In this document: positions 16,975 to 25,083 of the stretch, piece by piece
How the letters are laid out: each line of letters begins with the position of its first letter
How positions within the stretch are numbered: the first letter of the stretch is position 1
Assembly: GCA_017525875.1 (NCBI GenBank)
Contig: JAFXSG010000021.1
Coordinates: 1-64,000 of the forward strand
Direction: 5' to 3'
Length of the DNA: 64,000 bases
From: Clostridia bacterium
GTDB lineage: Bacteria; Bacillota; Clostridia; Christensenellales; CAG-138
The notes under the pieces: generated by a model
The model's database searches: none
The model's input: the letters and a program-made list of their open reading frames with translations, nothing else
Told to the model about the DNA's origin: nothing
Position numbers and translations under genes: made by a program

Positions 16975-18108
16975 ATGCCTGTTATCAACGTTGCTTGGCA
17001 ATTCATTCAGGATAACTGGATGAACGCGATCATGTGGATCATCGGCGGTGTGCTGATCTACCTTGCGATCAAAAAGGACATGGAGCCCACGCTGCTGCTG
17101 CCCATCGGCTTCGGCGCGATCCTCGTCAACCTGCCCGGTTCGACCATCGCCGACCCCGGCGGCATCATCGACCTTTTGTATAACGCGGGCATCGCGAACG
17201 AATTCTTCCCGCTCGTGCTGTTCATCGGCATCGGCGCGATGATCGATTTCGGCCCCGTCCTCACCGACCCGAAGCTGATGCTCTTCGGCGCTGCGGCGCA
17301 GTTCGGCATCTTCTTCACCCTCTCGATGGCCACGCTCTGCGGCTTCTCGCCCACGGAGGCGGCATCCATCGCGATCATCGGCGCTGCGGACGGCCCGACG
17401 AGCATCGTCGTTGCGAACCATCTGGGCATCAGCGCGAATAATCCCGGCCTCTTCGGCGCTATAGTCGTTGCCGCGTATTCGTACATGGCTCTCGTGCCGA
17501 TCGTGCAGCGGCCCGTCATCAAGCTGATCACCACAAAAAAAGAGCGCCTGATCCGCATGGAATACCACCAGAAGGACGTCTCCAAGACCACGCGTATCCT
17601 GTTCCCGATCGCGATCACCGCGGTCGTCGGCTTCGTCGCCCCGGGCGGCCTGCCCCTCATCGGCTTCCTGATGTTCGGCAACCTGATCCGCGAATGCGGC
17701 GTGCTTAACTCCCTCTCCGAGACCGCGCAGAAGGTGCTTGCGAACCTCATCACGATCTTTCTCGGCATCTCCATCGCCAAGACCATGAAGGCTGAGAGCT
17801 TCCTTCAGGCGCAGACGCTGATCGTGCTCGGCCTCGGCCTCGTCGCCTTCATCTTCGACACCGTCGGCGGCGTGTTCTTCGCCAAGTTCATCAACCTCTT
17901 CGCAAAGAAGAAGGTCAACCCGATGATCGGCGCGGCCGGCATCTCCGCGTTCCCGATGAGCGCGCGCGTCGTGCACAAGATGGGTCAGGAGGAGGACAAT
18001 CAGAACTTCCTGCTCATGCACGCGATCGGCGCGAACGTCTCCGGTCAGATCGCCTCCGTCGTTGCGGGCGGCCTGATCCTCAGCATCTTCTCCGCATTTT
18101 TAAGCTGA
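16975..18108 (+). CDS. Na+-pumping decarboxylase beta subunit (GcdB/OadB family)
   Basis: A 377-aa polytopic membrane protein with about nine or more hydrophobic helices. It matches the beta subunit of biotin-dependent Na+ pumps (oxaloacetate, methylmalonyl-CoA or glutaconyl-CoA decarboxylase), which couples release of CO2 from carboxybiotin to Na+ export. The conserved IIGAADGPTSI loop holds the Asp required for Na+ transport. No carboxyltransferase (alpha) or biotin carrier is in the window, so it may be shared in trans. Start at ATG 16975 with TTGGAG before it; the frame is open from 16933. Confidence 0.9.
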   Translation: MPVINVAWQFIQDNWMNAIMWIIGGVLIYLAIKKDMEPTLLLPIGFGAILVNLPGSTIADPGGIIDLLYNAGIANEFFPLVLFIGIGAMIDFGPVLTDPKLMLFGAAAQFGIFFTLSMATLCGFSPTEAASIAIIGAADGPTSIVVANHLGISANNPGLFGAIVVAAYSYMALVPIVQRPVIKLITTKKERLIRMEYHQKDVSKTTRILFPIAITAVVGFVAPGGLPLIGFLMFGNLIRECGVLNSLSETAQKVLANLITIFLGISIAKTMKAESFLQAQTLIVLGLGLVAFIFDTVGGVFFAKFINLFAKKKVNPMIGAAGISAFPMSARVVHKMGQEEDNQNFLLMHAIGANVSGQIASVVAGGLILSIFSAFLS

Positions 18109-18126
18109 CGGGAAAGGAGAAAAACC

Positions 18127-18327
18127 ATGCTTAATGTTTCCACCATTCTGAAAAGCGGCTTCTTCACGCCGAGCATCGAGAACTTCGGCTTTATCGACTC
18201 GCTCAAGGTCATGCTTCGCGGTATGCTTTCGATCTTCGTAGTCACCGCCGTGCTGATCCTGCTCGTCGTCATTCTCAACAAATACAGCAGGAAAAAGAAA
18301 GAAAAATCGGGGGAAAACTCAAAATGA
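18127..18327 (+). CDS. Small membrane protein, OadG/gamma-like
   Basis: A 66-aa protein with one TM helix (about 33-50) and a Lys-rich tail (RKKKEKSGENSK). Size, topology and position 18 bp after the beta subunit fit the gamma/delta subunit of Na+-pumping decarboxylases, which anchors the complex. Sequence similarity alone is too weak to prove this. A GGAAAGGAG ribosome site is present, and its stop overlaps the next start by 4 bp. Confidence 0.7.
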   Translation: MLNVSTILKSGFFTPSIENFGFIDSLKVMLRGMLSIFVVTAVLILLVVILNKYSRKKKEKSGENSK

Positions 18328-18665
18328 AGGTCATCGACGTTTACGAACAGTACTTCAAAGCTGACTGCATGTACAATACCGTCCAGCGTAACGGCGCGGT
18401 CGTGAAGCTGACCGCGACGAGCGATGCGGGCATGATCAAGTACGAGGTCACCGTTTCGTTCTTCCCGCATAGGGACGACGAGGATTTCGGCATCAGCTAC
18501 GACGCGTGCGACAGCATCACCATCTATGAGGACAAGGGCCGCCGCTCAAAGAAGCGCGAGCAGGAGTACCTCCCCGAGGTTCGCAGCTATGCCGATGAGA
18601 TCGCCGCAAAGCTCGGCGGGACCATCGATTGGGATTCCCCCCTTATCGAAGCCAGGCTCGGCTGA
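18324..18665 (+). CDS. Hypothetical protein
   Basis: A 113-aa soluble protein that I do not recognise. It is predicted alpha/beta, with alternating strands in the first half (AVVKLTATSDAG, KYEVTVSFFP) and a Lys/Arg-rich helix near residue 73. It overlaps the gamma-like gene by 4 bp and precedes the DUF1846 gene by 48 bp, so it belongs to the Na+-pump operon. Good codon use and coupling support a real gene. Confidence 0.7.
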   Translation: MKVIDVYEQYFKADCMYNTVQRNGAVVKLTATSDAGMIKYEVTVSFFPHRDDEDFGISYDACDSITIYEDKGRRSKKREQEYLPEVRSYADEIAAKLGGTIDWDSPLIEARLG

Positions 18666-18713
18666 ACCGCACGCGGGATCTCCGAAGTATAAACCAGCAG
18701 AAAGGTCGTGACC

Positions 18714-20195
18714 ATGAAGATCGGATTCGATAACGAAAGATACATCCGGATGCAGTCTCAGAAGATACTGGAGCGCATCTCGCATTTCGGGGACAAGCTC
18801 TATCTCGAATTCGGCGGCAAGCTCTTTGACGACTATCACGCCTCGCGCGTGGTGCCCGGCTTCCAGCCCGATACGAAGATAAACATGCTGCTCGAGCTGC
18901 GTGACAGCGCGGAGATCATCCTTGCGATCCATTCCGGCGACATCGAGCGCAACAAGATAAGGAGCGATATCGACATCGCCTACGACCGCGAGGTCCTGAG
19001 GCTCATCGACGCGTTTTCAAAGCGGGGACTGCTCGTTTCCGGCGTGGTCATCACGCGCTACCGCGAGGGTCAGCCGGCTGTTGACGCGTTTGCGGAGAGG
19101 CTCCGCCGCCTCGGAGTCCGCGTTTATCACCACTATCCGATCGAGGGTTACCCTCAGAACCCCAAGTTCATCGTCAGCGACGAGGGCTTCGGCCGCAACG
19201 AATTCGTCGAAACGACCCGCCCGCTCGTGATCGTCACAGCGCCCGGCCCCGGCAGCGGCAAGCTGGCCGTCTGCCTCTCTCAGATCTATCAGGAGTTCCG
19301 CCGCGGCGTGCGCGCGGGGTACGCCAAGTTCGAGACCTTCCCGGTCTGGAATCTGCCGCTCACCCACCCCGTCAACCTTGCCTACGAGGCCGCGACGATC
19401 GACCTTGACGACATGAACATGATCGACCCGTTCCACCTTCAGGCATACAGCATCACCACGGTCAACTACAACCGCGATATCGAATCCTTCCCCGTGCTGA
19501 ACACGATGTTCACGCATATCTACGGCGAATCGCCCTACAAATCCCCCACGGATATGGGCGTGAACATGATCGGCAACTGCATCACCGATAACGAGGTCGT
19601 CTGCGCCGCCGCCAATCAGGAGATCATCCGCCGCTATTACCAGACCGCCTGCGCGTTCAAGCGCGGCAGGGCGAGCAAGGAGCAGGTCTATAAGGCGGAG
19701 TTCATCATGAGCCGCGCCGGTCTCACGGTGGAGGACCGCCCCGTCGTCGCCGCCGCCCTCAAGCGGGCGGAGGATACCGGCGCTCCCGCAATGGCGATCG
19801 AGCTGCCGGACGGCAGCATGATAACCGGCAAGACAGGCGAATTCGTCGGCCCCGCCGCCGGTGCGCTCGTCAACGCGCTCAAGGCGCTTGCGGGCATCAG
19901 CAAGGATATCGACCTGATCTCGCCGATCATCCTGCGCCCCATCCGCGAGCTCAAGACAATGCATTTCGGCAGCGAGAACCCGCTGCTGCATTCGGACGAG
20001 CTTTTATACGCGCTCTCCATCTGCGCCGCCACGAACCCCACCGCCGCGCGCGCGATGGAGCAGCTGCCGAAGCTGCGCGGGTGCGAGGCGCATTCCTCGG
20101 TCATGCTGTCGGTCGCCGACCGCTCGGTCTACCGCAAGCTGGGCCTCAACTGCACGAACGAACCGATCCTCAGCGGGAACAGGTTTTATCTGTAA
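18714..20195 (+). CDS. DUF1846 family protein
   Basis: A 493-aa protein of the DUF1846 family, widespread in Firmicutes and Actinobacteria with no assigned function. Typical parts are the opening KIGFDNERYI, IHSGDIERNKIRSDIDI in the first third, the TAPGPGSGKLA P-loop-like segment near residue 178, and MGVNMIGN near 282. The glycine-rich loop suggests nucleotide binding. Downstream of the Na+ pump it may be co-transcribed, but no link is known. ATG 18714 with GAAAGG 8 bp upstream is preferred over GTG 18708. Confidence 0.88.
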   Translation: MKIGFDNERYIRMQSQKILERISHFGDKLYLEFGGKLFDDYHASRVVPGFQPDTKINMLLELRDSAEIILAIHSGDIERNKIRSDIDIAYDREVLRLIDAFSKRGLLVSGVVITRYREGQPAVDAFAERLRRLGVRVYHHYPIEGYPQNPKFIVSDEGFGRNEFVETTRPLVIVTAPGPGSGKLAVCLSQIYQEFRRGVRAGYAKFETFPVWNLPLTHPVNLAYEAATIDLDDMNMIDPFHLQAYSITTVNYNRDIESFPVLNTMFTHIYGESPYKSPTDMGVNMIGNCITDNEVVCAAANQEIIRRYYQTACAFKRGRASKEQVYKAEFIMSRAGLTVEDRPVVAAALKRAEDTGAPAMAIELPDGSMITGKTGEFVGPAAGALVNALKALAGISKDIDLISPIILRPIRELKTMHFGSENPLLHSDELLYALSICAATNPTAARAMEQLPKLRGCEAHSSVMLSVADRSVYRKLGLNCTNEPILSGNRFYL

Positions 20196-20261
20196 AGAAT
20201 ATCGGGCAATAAAGGGCAGGTCCGCTTTCGGCGTATCTGCATACTGATAAACAGTATAATA

Positions 20262-20360
20262 AAAGAACAAATCCGGGAATCATTGCAGAATCCCCGGATT
20301 TCGTTTGTTTTAGGGCTTATTTTTGCTGAAAGCTTGTATCCCCCTATGCGGATGCGCCGT
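20262..20360 (-). repeat. ~100-bp intergenic repeat with terminator, copy A
   Basis: The reverse complement of this stretch aligns over its full length with 23432-23533: it runs ACGGCGCATCCGCAT, a variable middle, AACAAACGA, then an ATCCGGGG...CCCGGAT hairpin. On the plus strand the hairpin (20270-20301) plus T-rich tail also ends the DUF1846 transcript. A shorter fragment lies at 23657-23700. Confidence 0.75.
20270..20312 (+). terminator. Terminator of the DUF1846 operon, within repeat copy A
   Basis: AATCCGGG pairs with CCCGGATT, followed by TCGTTTGTTTT. Confidence 0.65.
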
Positions 20361-20400
20361 TGATGTGCTTTTTTGCGGTTTTTCGGGGGCTATAGATGGA

Positions 20401-21090
20401 TCAGCTCTCTCCCTGACCGATCACTTCGGACAGCGTTCCGTACCCAAACGAGCGGAACGCCTCCTCCGCGGCGCTGCGGGAGACGCCGTAGGTCTCGAAC
20501 TCGACGAAGTAATCGCCGATCACTCCGTAGAAGATCTGCATATCCTTCGTGACGGCTGGGTCGCTCGAGTACTGCGACAGATCGTCAAGCGCGAGAAGCT
20601 TTTTGACCGGCGCAGGCTGATCGGGCGTTATCTGCGAGACGTCCTTTCCTTTAATCGCGCGAGCAAGCGCCGCTTCCGGGTCCTCGTCCCCGCATTCGAA
20701 GAAGGTGTAATAGCAGTGGCCTCCGTCCAACAGGAAAACAATAGTGAAGCGACCTGATTCCGGACAGAAATCCATATAGTTGAGGCTGTGTTCCGGTGAC
20801 TTTGGGAACGGAAGCCTGTCAAAGCGCTCGACCGCGGCGGCAAGGTCTTCCCTGCTCCGGATTCCGCACGACTTTAACTCAAAGCCCTTTTCCTCCATGA
20901 AGTGGGCATATTCCTCCTCATCGGCTTGCGGAGCCGATATGAAGCGCGTGAGCTCGTCCGGCCCATAGAAAGCAATGCTCGCAGGCGCCTCCCCGTTTTG
21001 GTTGGAAGGCTCCATGCCGGTTTTTGAGCAGGCTGAGCACAGGCAGACGGCGGAGACGATCAGGCAGATTGCCTTCAGGATCGTTTTCAT
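20401..21090 (-). CDS. Putative lipoprotein
   Basis: A 229-aa protein with a lipoprotein signal: MKT start, hydrophobic core and the lipobox CSAC near residue 20, so it is likely exported and tied to the membrane. The mature part is acidic and has aromatic-rich strands (CYYTFFECG), but no domain I recognise. It is a lone gene, convergent with the DUF1846 gene. Start at ATG 21090 with AAGGA upstream; the frame extends to 21108. Confidence 0.7.
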   Translation of the reverse strand: MKTILKAICLIVSAVCLCSACSKTGMEPSNQNGEAPASIAFYGPDELTRFISAPQADEEEYAHFMEEKGFELKSCGIRSREDLAAAVERFDRLPFPKSPEHSLNYMDFCPESGRFTIVFLLDGGHCYYTFFECGDEDPEAALARAIKGKDVSQITPDQPAPVKKLLALDDLSQYSSDPAVTKDMQIFYGVIGDYFVEFETYGVSRSAAEEAFRSFGYGTLSEVIGQGES

Positions 21091-21380
21091 CGATTCAACA
21101 TCCTTCACAAATTATTAGTACAATTCTTTGTTTGGTATCGCAACGACCTTTTATATTTTATGATATAATTAATTATTCGTCAATACCGACTATGATCTAG
21201 TCTTTACAAAAGTTTTTAGCTTGTTCAAATTTTCGTTATGTTTTTTTCTCGTATCGTCAATATTATCGCATTCCTCAGACACTTGTCCAGAAGTAAACAT
21301 ATACACCCTTATATAATACAATCCTGAATGCCGATTCCTGACAAAATTTTATAAAAATAATATTATATTTTTCATGCTCT
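21091..21380. other. AT-rich intergenic region
   Basis: About 290 bases between divergent genes, strikingly AT-rich against the GC-rich surroundings (runs such as TTTTATATTTTATGATATAATTA). It probably holds the promoter of the minus-strand lipoprotein and upstream sequences for the sigma gene. No coding potential is seen. Confidence 0.6.
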
Positions 21381-21407
21381 TGAAACCCGCGCCGCACCGT
21401 GCTAAAC
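21381..21407 (+). promoter_or_regulatory. Candidate ECF-type promoter of the second sigma gene
   Basis: TGAAAC (21381-21386) and CTAAAC (21402-21407) are spaced 15 bp; the TGAAAC box is typical of ECF promoters such as those of SigW/SigX. This suggests that the sigma factor drives its own operon. Confidence 0.5.
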
Positions 21408-21456
21408 TGCATGTGAACACGAAATCTGCCACTCAAAACGGGACGCGAAGAAGCAG

Positions 21457-22014
21457 ATGATCTCATTTTTCGCCTTTATCGAAAACGAGGACGAACGGCG
21501 CTTTTGCGAGCGGCTGTATCTTGACTACGGCCGCGAGATGCTGGGCGTCGCTTTCGCCGTGCTTTCGGATCACGGCCTCGCCGAGGACGCCGTGCACAAC
21601 GCTTTCGTCTACGCGGCCGGCCGTCTTGACGACCTCAGGCGCCGCAGCGAGCCCGAGCGGAAGCGCTTTCTGATGCTCGCCGCCAAGCACCGCGCGCTGA
21701 ACCGCCTTAAAAAGAGCCGCTTTGAGATACCGACCGATCCGTCCTTCGCCGTGCTCGCAGGCAAGCGTGAAACGACCGACGACGCGCTCGACCTGCTGAT
21801 CGAAAAATGCGGGCGCACGGAGCTTGAAAATAAGCTCAACGAGCTGCCGGCGATCTACCGCGACACGCTGTATCTGAGCTTTTTCCTCGGTCTCGACGGC
21901 GGCGAGATCGCGGAATTCACGGAAGTCTCCCGGCAGACGGTGTGGAAGCGCGTACAGCGCGGGAAGAAGCTTCTCGGTGAGCTGCTTGAGAAAGGGGGCG
22001 AAAGCGATGAGTGA
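21457..22014 (+). CDS. ECF sigma-70 family RNA polymerase sigma factor
   Basis: A 185-aa sigma factor with region 2 at about residues 20-85 (LAEDAVHNAFVYAA and MLAAKHRALNRLKK) and region 4 at about 125-175 (LPAIYRDTLYLSFFLGLDGGEIAEFT, then VSRQTVWKRVQRGKK). It overlaps the next gene by 8 bp, and that gene encodes a membrane sensor in the place of an anti-sigma factor. A possible ECF promoter precedes it. Confidence 0.87.
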   Translation: MISFFAFIENEDERRFCERLYLDYGREMLGVAFAVLSDHGLAEDAVHNAFVYAAGRLDDLRRRSEPERKRFLMLAAKHRALNRLKKSRFEIPTDPSFAVLAGKRETTDDALDLLIEKCGRTELENKLNELPAIYRDTLYLSFFLGLDGGEIAEFTEVSRQTVWKRVQRGKKLLGELLEKGGESDE

Positions 22015-23392
22015 TATGGGCCGCAACGATGACCTGCGCAAAGCGCTCGAAAAGACGATCGACGCGGAACACGAAGCGCTTCTTGACTCCGTGCCCGCGG
22101 AAGAGCTTGAAAAAGAGCCCTCCCCGGAATTCAAGAGCAAAATGGACGAGCTTTTTGCGGCGGAAAAGAAAAAGCGGATACCGCTTTTCTGGGGATACGC
22201 CGCTGCCGCCGCCGCGCTGATCGCCGCAGTGATAGGCCTTATGGCGCTTTTCGGCGTTTTCTCGAAACGTCCGAACGGAAGCATTGACGTTTATGACAAC
22301 ACTCCCCTTCCGGTCAGCGCCGCGCCCGTCACCGTGCTTCCGACAGGCGTCCTGCCCTCCGGAACGCCGTATGAGACCGCCGCCCCGGCGACCGGGGACC
22401 CCACGCCGACCCAAGGCGCGACGCCTGTCCCGTACCTGACGCCCATGCCGACGGAGACCCTCACGGACGCGCCGACCGACGCGCCGGTCACGGTCCTTTT
22501 GCCGACCGAGCCGCCCTTGCCGACCGATCTGCCCGTCACGCCCGGTCCCACGCAGACCGAAACGCCCGAACCGACCGTGCCGATGACCGACGCACCGCCT
22601 CCGCCGATAACGGATGCGCCTACCCCGCCGATCACCGACGAGCCGCCGATCGAGACCGAAGAGCCGATAGCTACCGAAGAGCCGCAGCCGACCTGGGAAC
22701 CACCGGTAACGACCGAAGAGCCGAGCTATCCGACCGACGAGCCCACAGATGAGCCGTTACCGATAGAGACCGAGGAGCCGGCGGAGACGGAAGCGCCGAC
22801 CGCGCCGCCGTACCACGTGGGCGATATCATCACTCTGGGCCGGTACGAGCAGGACAACAACATCGAAAACGGCGCCGAGGATATCGAATGGATCGTGCTT
22901 TCGGTCCAAAGCAGCAGAATGCTGGTGGTCTCAAGATACGTGCTCGACGCCGTACCGTTTGACGAAGCCTCCGGCTCGGTATGGAGCAGCTCATCGATGC
23001 GGAACGGGTTCCTGACCGGCTTGTATAATACGGCGTTCACCTCCTCTGAGCGCAGCCTGATAAGACTGACTTATAACCAGAACCCCGCAAACCCTTTCTA
23101 CGGGACGCCGGGCGGCTCGGACACCTCCGATCGGCTCTTCCTGCTGAGCTTCGACGACGCCTATACCCGCTTCGGTTCGAACGCGGCGCGCAGATGCGCT
23201 CCGACCGCATACGCGCAGGCCCGGGGCGTCGCATCCGTCGGCGGCTTCTGCCGCTGGTGGCTCCGCACGCCCGGCGACGTCGCTTCGAGCACCTGCTTCA
23301 TCGCTCACAACGGCGCGATCGACATCTATGGCTGCGAGTCCTCCTCGACGGACGTAGGCGTTCGCCCGGCAATGTGGATCAGCTTCCCGTGA
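22007..23392 (+). CDS. Membrane sensor with DUF6273 domain (putative anti-sigma)
   Basis: A 461-aa protein in three parts: a 60-residue charged cytoplasmic head, one TM helix (61-83), a long Thr/Pro/Glu-rich outer linker (about 95-267) and a C-terminal DUF6273 domain (about 270-461; GxxxxWWLRTPG and VRPAMWI signatures). The position right after the sigma gene, overlapping by 8 bp, argues for an anti-sigma role, but the head has no HxxxCxxC zinc motif. DUF6273 is probably a sensor or ligand-binding domain outside the cell. Start at ATG 22007 with AAAGGGGG before it. Confidence 0.8.
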   Translation: MSDMGRNDDLRKALEKTIDAEHEALLDSVPAEELEKEPSPEFKSKMDELFAAEKKKRIPLFWGYAAAAAALIAAVIGLMALFGVFSKRPNGSIDVYDNTPLPVSAAPVTVLPTGVLPSGTPYETAAPATGDPTPTQGATPVPYLTPMPTETLTDAPTDAPVTVLLPTEPPLPTDLPVTPGPTQTETPEPTVPMTDAPPPPITDAPTPPITDEPPIETEEPIATEEPQPTWEPPVTTEEPSYPTDEPTDEPLPIETEEPAETEAPTAPPYHVGDIITLGRYEQDNNIENGAEDIEWIVLSVQSSRMLVVSRYVLDAVPFDEASGSVWSSSSMRNGFLTGLYNTAFTSSERSLIRLTYNQNPANPFYGTPGGSDTSDRLFLLSFDDAYTRFGSNAARRCAPTAYAQARGVASVGGFCRWWLRTPGDVASSTCFIAHNGAIDIYGCESSSTDVGVRPAMWISFP

Positions 23393-23431
23393 GGCGGAAT
23401 TATAATGGAATGAAACAGAAAAACGGGCAGT

Positions 23432-23533
23432 AACGGCGCATCCGCATAAGGAGATACAGGTTTTCAGCAGAGAAGAAGCCTTAGAACAAACGAGATCCGG
23501 GGATCCCGCAACTATCCCCGGACCCGTTCTTTT
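23432..23533 (+). repeat. ~100-bp intergenic repeat with terminator, copy B
   Basis: Homologous to copy A at 20262-20360 in the opposite orientation. It starts ACGGCGCATCCGCAT and ends in a strong hairpin (23496-23522). Confidence 0.75.
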
Positions 23534-23536
23534 TAT
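23496..23536 (+). terminator. Terminator of the sigma/DUF6273 operon, within repeat copy B
   Basis: TCCGGGGAT pairs perfectly with ATCCCCGGA; CCCGTTCTTTTT follows. Confidence 0.75.
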
Positions 23537-23656
23537 GATGCTGAAAACCGCAAAGCGTCTCAAAAGAGCAGATTTTTGTGGCCGGCAAGGCAAAAAGCGC
23601 AGGAATACTCGGAGCGTCTTCCGAGCATTTTTAACGAAGCCGGACGCGAAAAGATG

Positions 23657-23700
23657 CCTTTTGAGGCTGTTTATCCTTATGCGGATGCGCCGAAATGCCC
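23657..23700 (-). repeat. Fragment of the ~100-bp repeat
   Basis: TTATGCGGATGCGCCGAAATG matches the outer part of copies A and B but lacks the hairpin part. It faces copy B as an inverted partner within the 335-base gap 23393-23727, where nothing else is visible. Confidence 0.5.
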
Positions 23701-23727
23701 GTTTTTCTTATGCCGTTTATTGTTTTA

Positions 23728-24267
23728 TTATCTTCTCGGGATGATGACGTCCCTCAGGTGTTCGTCAAACAGCTTGATGAGGACCGAATAAACGAGCTCG
23801 TACGCGATGAAGAACACCTCGAGCGCGGGGATCATAAGATAGAGCGGGTATTCCGGCAGCATCGACAGCGCGTTCTGCCCGAGGACCTTGCTCGCGATGA
23901 TCAGGCCGAGCGCCGCAAGACCGTTCATGATGATGACCTTGACGACGAACGCGATGAAGCGGTCCGAAAACAGCCGGTCCACGCCGAGCTTTATAAAGCC
24001 GTACAGCCCGAAGAGCAGCAGGTACAAGCCGAACCAGAGCTTGTTTGAAATGAGGAAGAACACTATCGCCGCCGTGGCGAGATAGCAGAGGATCGCCGGG
24101 AGCAGCCCGCCGCGCTCGTTGAGCGGGATCCAGATCACGAGCGAGGCGAGGAAACAGAAGCCCAGCCTGCCCGCCGGTATGACGGACGCCGCGAACATGA
24201 ACAGCACGCCGAGCGCCGTGGTCATCGCGGAAACGGTAAGTCTTGTTGCCGGTGAAAGTTTTTTCAA
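23728..24267 (-). CDS. Conserved multi-span membrane protein
   Basis: A 179-aa hydrophobic protein with about five TM helices. The opening LTVSAMTTALGVLFMFAASVIPAGR, followed by a central KLWFGLYLLLFGLYGFIK, resembles uncharacterised Firmicutes membrane proteins that look distantly like ECF-transporter substrate components. The substrate and even the transport role are not proven. Its promoter region contains the MITE-like element at 24298-24426, on its upstream side. Confidence 0.75.
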   Translation of the reverse strand: MKKLSPATRLTVSAMTTALGVLFMFAASVIPAGRLGFCFLASLVIWIPLNERGGLLPAILCYLATAAIVFFLISNKLWFGLYLLLFGLYGFIKLGVDRLFSDRFIAFVVKVIIMNGLAALGLIIASKVLGQNALSMLPEYPLYLMIPALEVFFIAYELVYSVLIKLFDEHLRDVIIPRR

Positions 24268-24297
24268 TTTAAGCTACTCTCTTTCACGAATTATTCT

Positions 24298-24426
24298 GCA
24301 GGGGCGGCAACTTGCCGCCCTCTGAAAAAAGCAGAGTCAGGATGGAAAAAGCGATTTGGCGGAATGAACGATCTCCCGCCGTATCCCACGTCCGCTGCAA
24401 ACGGGCGGACGATGTCCGCCCTTACG
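24298..24426. mobile_element. MITE-like element, second copy
   Basis: The left end GCAGGGGCGGCAACTTGCC (24298 on) and the inverted right end (24402-24426, CGTAAGGGCGGAC when read on the minus strand) match the terminal repeats of the element at 11082-11209 in form, with more divergence. The interior shares GGAAAAA and GGAATGAA with that copy. It lies between two minus-strand genes. Confidence 0.65.
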
Positions 24427-24438
24427 ATAGCCGCCGTC

Positions 24439-25083
24439 TTACATGCACCTGCACAGGTCCCCGCCGAAGCATTCGCAGCAGGAATCAAGGCACCAGAGCG
24501 TTGAACACATGCCGCACGCGCTCGAGAGCGAACCGCTGCCGCGCTCATCCCCGTAGCTGTGGTAGCTGCGGGCGCCGCGGGCGGTCGTGCTGTTGTAAGC
24601 GCTGCGGTACTCCGCGTTGTTCGGATCCATCTGCGCGGCGAGAGCGAGATAGTCCCTCGCTTTTGAATACTCTCCGGAGCGGAAAAGCACTATGCCATAG
24701 AGATAATTCCATTCCGCGTTCCTCGTCCCGATCCGTTCGAGCGCCGCACGCGCCTGAGCGACCTGGCTGAGGTTGAGGAGCTGCCGCACGCGCGCGAAAT
24801 CCGCGGCGCTCTCCCCTGCGTAGCCCGTGCTGCCGTACTGATACTGATATGAATGATCGGAGCTGCCGGCGCTCTGCTGCGCGCCCGAATAACCGCTGCC
24901 GCGCTGCCTGCGGATCTCGTCATAAGCCTCGTTGATCTGCTTAAGCTTTTCGTCGGCAAGGTTTTTCAGGGGATTGTCCTGATACTTATCCGGATGATAT
25001 TTTTTGACGAGCTCACGGTACGCGGCGCGGATCTCATCGTCCGACGCGTTTTCCGAAACGCCCAAGACCTGATACGGATTCAA
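24439..25083 (-). CDS. J-domain (DnaJ-like) protein with Cys-rich tail
   Basis: A 214-aa protein. Residues 1-62 form a J domain with the HPD tripeptide (30-32), which stimulates the ATPase of DnaK-type Hsp70. A Gly/Ser/Tyr/Gln linker follows, then two TPR-like helices (about 100-160), and a tail with eight Cys in the last ~27 residues ([19 protein letters not shown]). It lacks the zinc-finger and substrate domains of true DnaJ. Its start overlaps the stop of the DUF5685 gene by 4 bp. Confidence 0.85.
   Translation of the reverse strand: MNPYQVLGVSENASDDEIRAAYRELVKKYHPDKYQDNPLKNLADEKLKQINEAYDEIRRQRGSGYSGAQQSAGSSDHSYQYQYGSTGYAGESAADFARVRQLLNLSQVAQARAALERIGTRNAEWNYLYGIVLFRSGEYSKARDYLALAAQMDPNNAEYRSAYNSTTARGARSYHSYGDERGSGSLSSACGMCSTLWCLDSCCECFGGDLCRCM

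Noticed and set aside
21109..21380. AT-rich gap as a horizontally acquired island
   Set aside because: The low GC covers only a few hundred intergenic bases and the genes on both sides have normal composition; a promoter region explains it.
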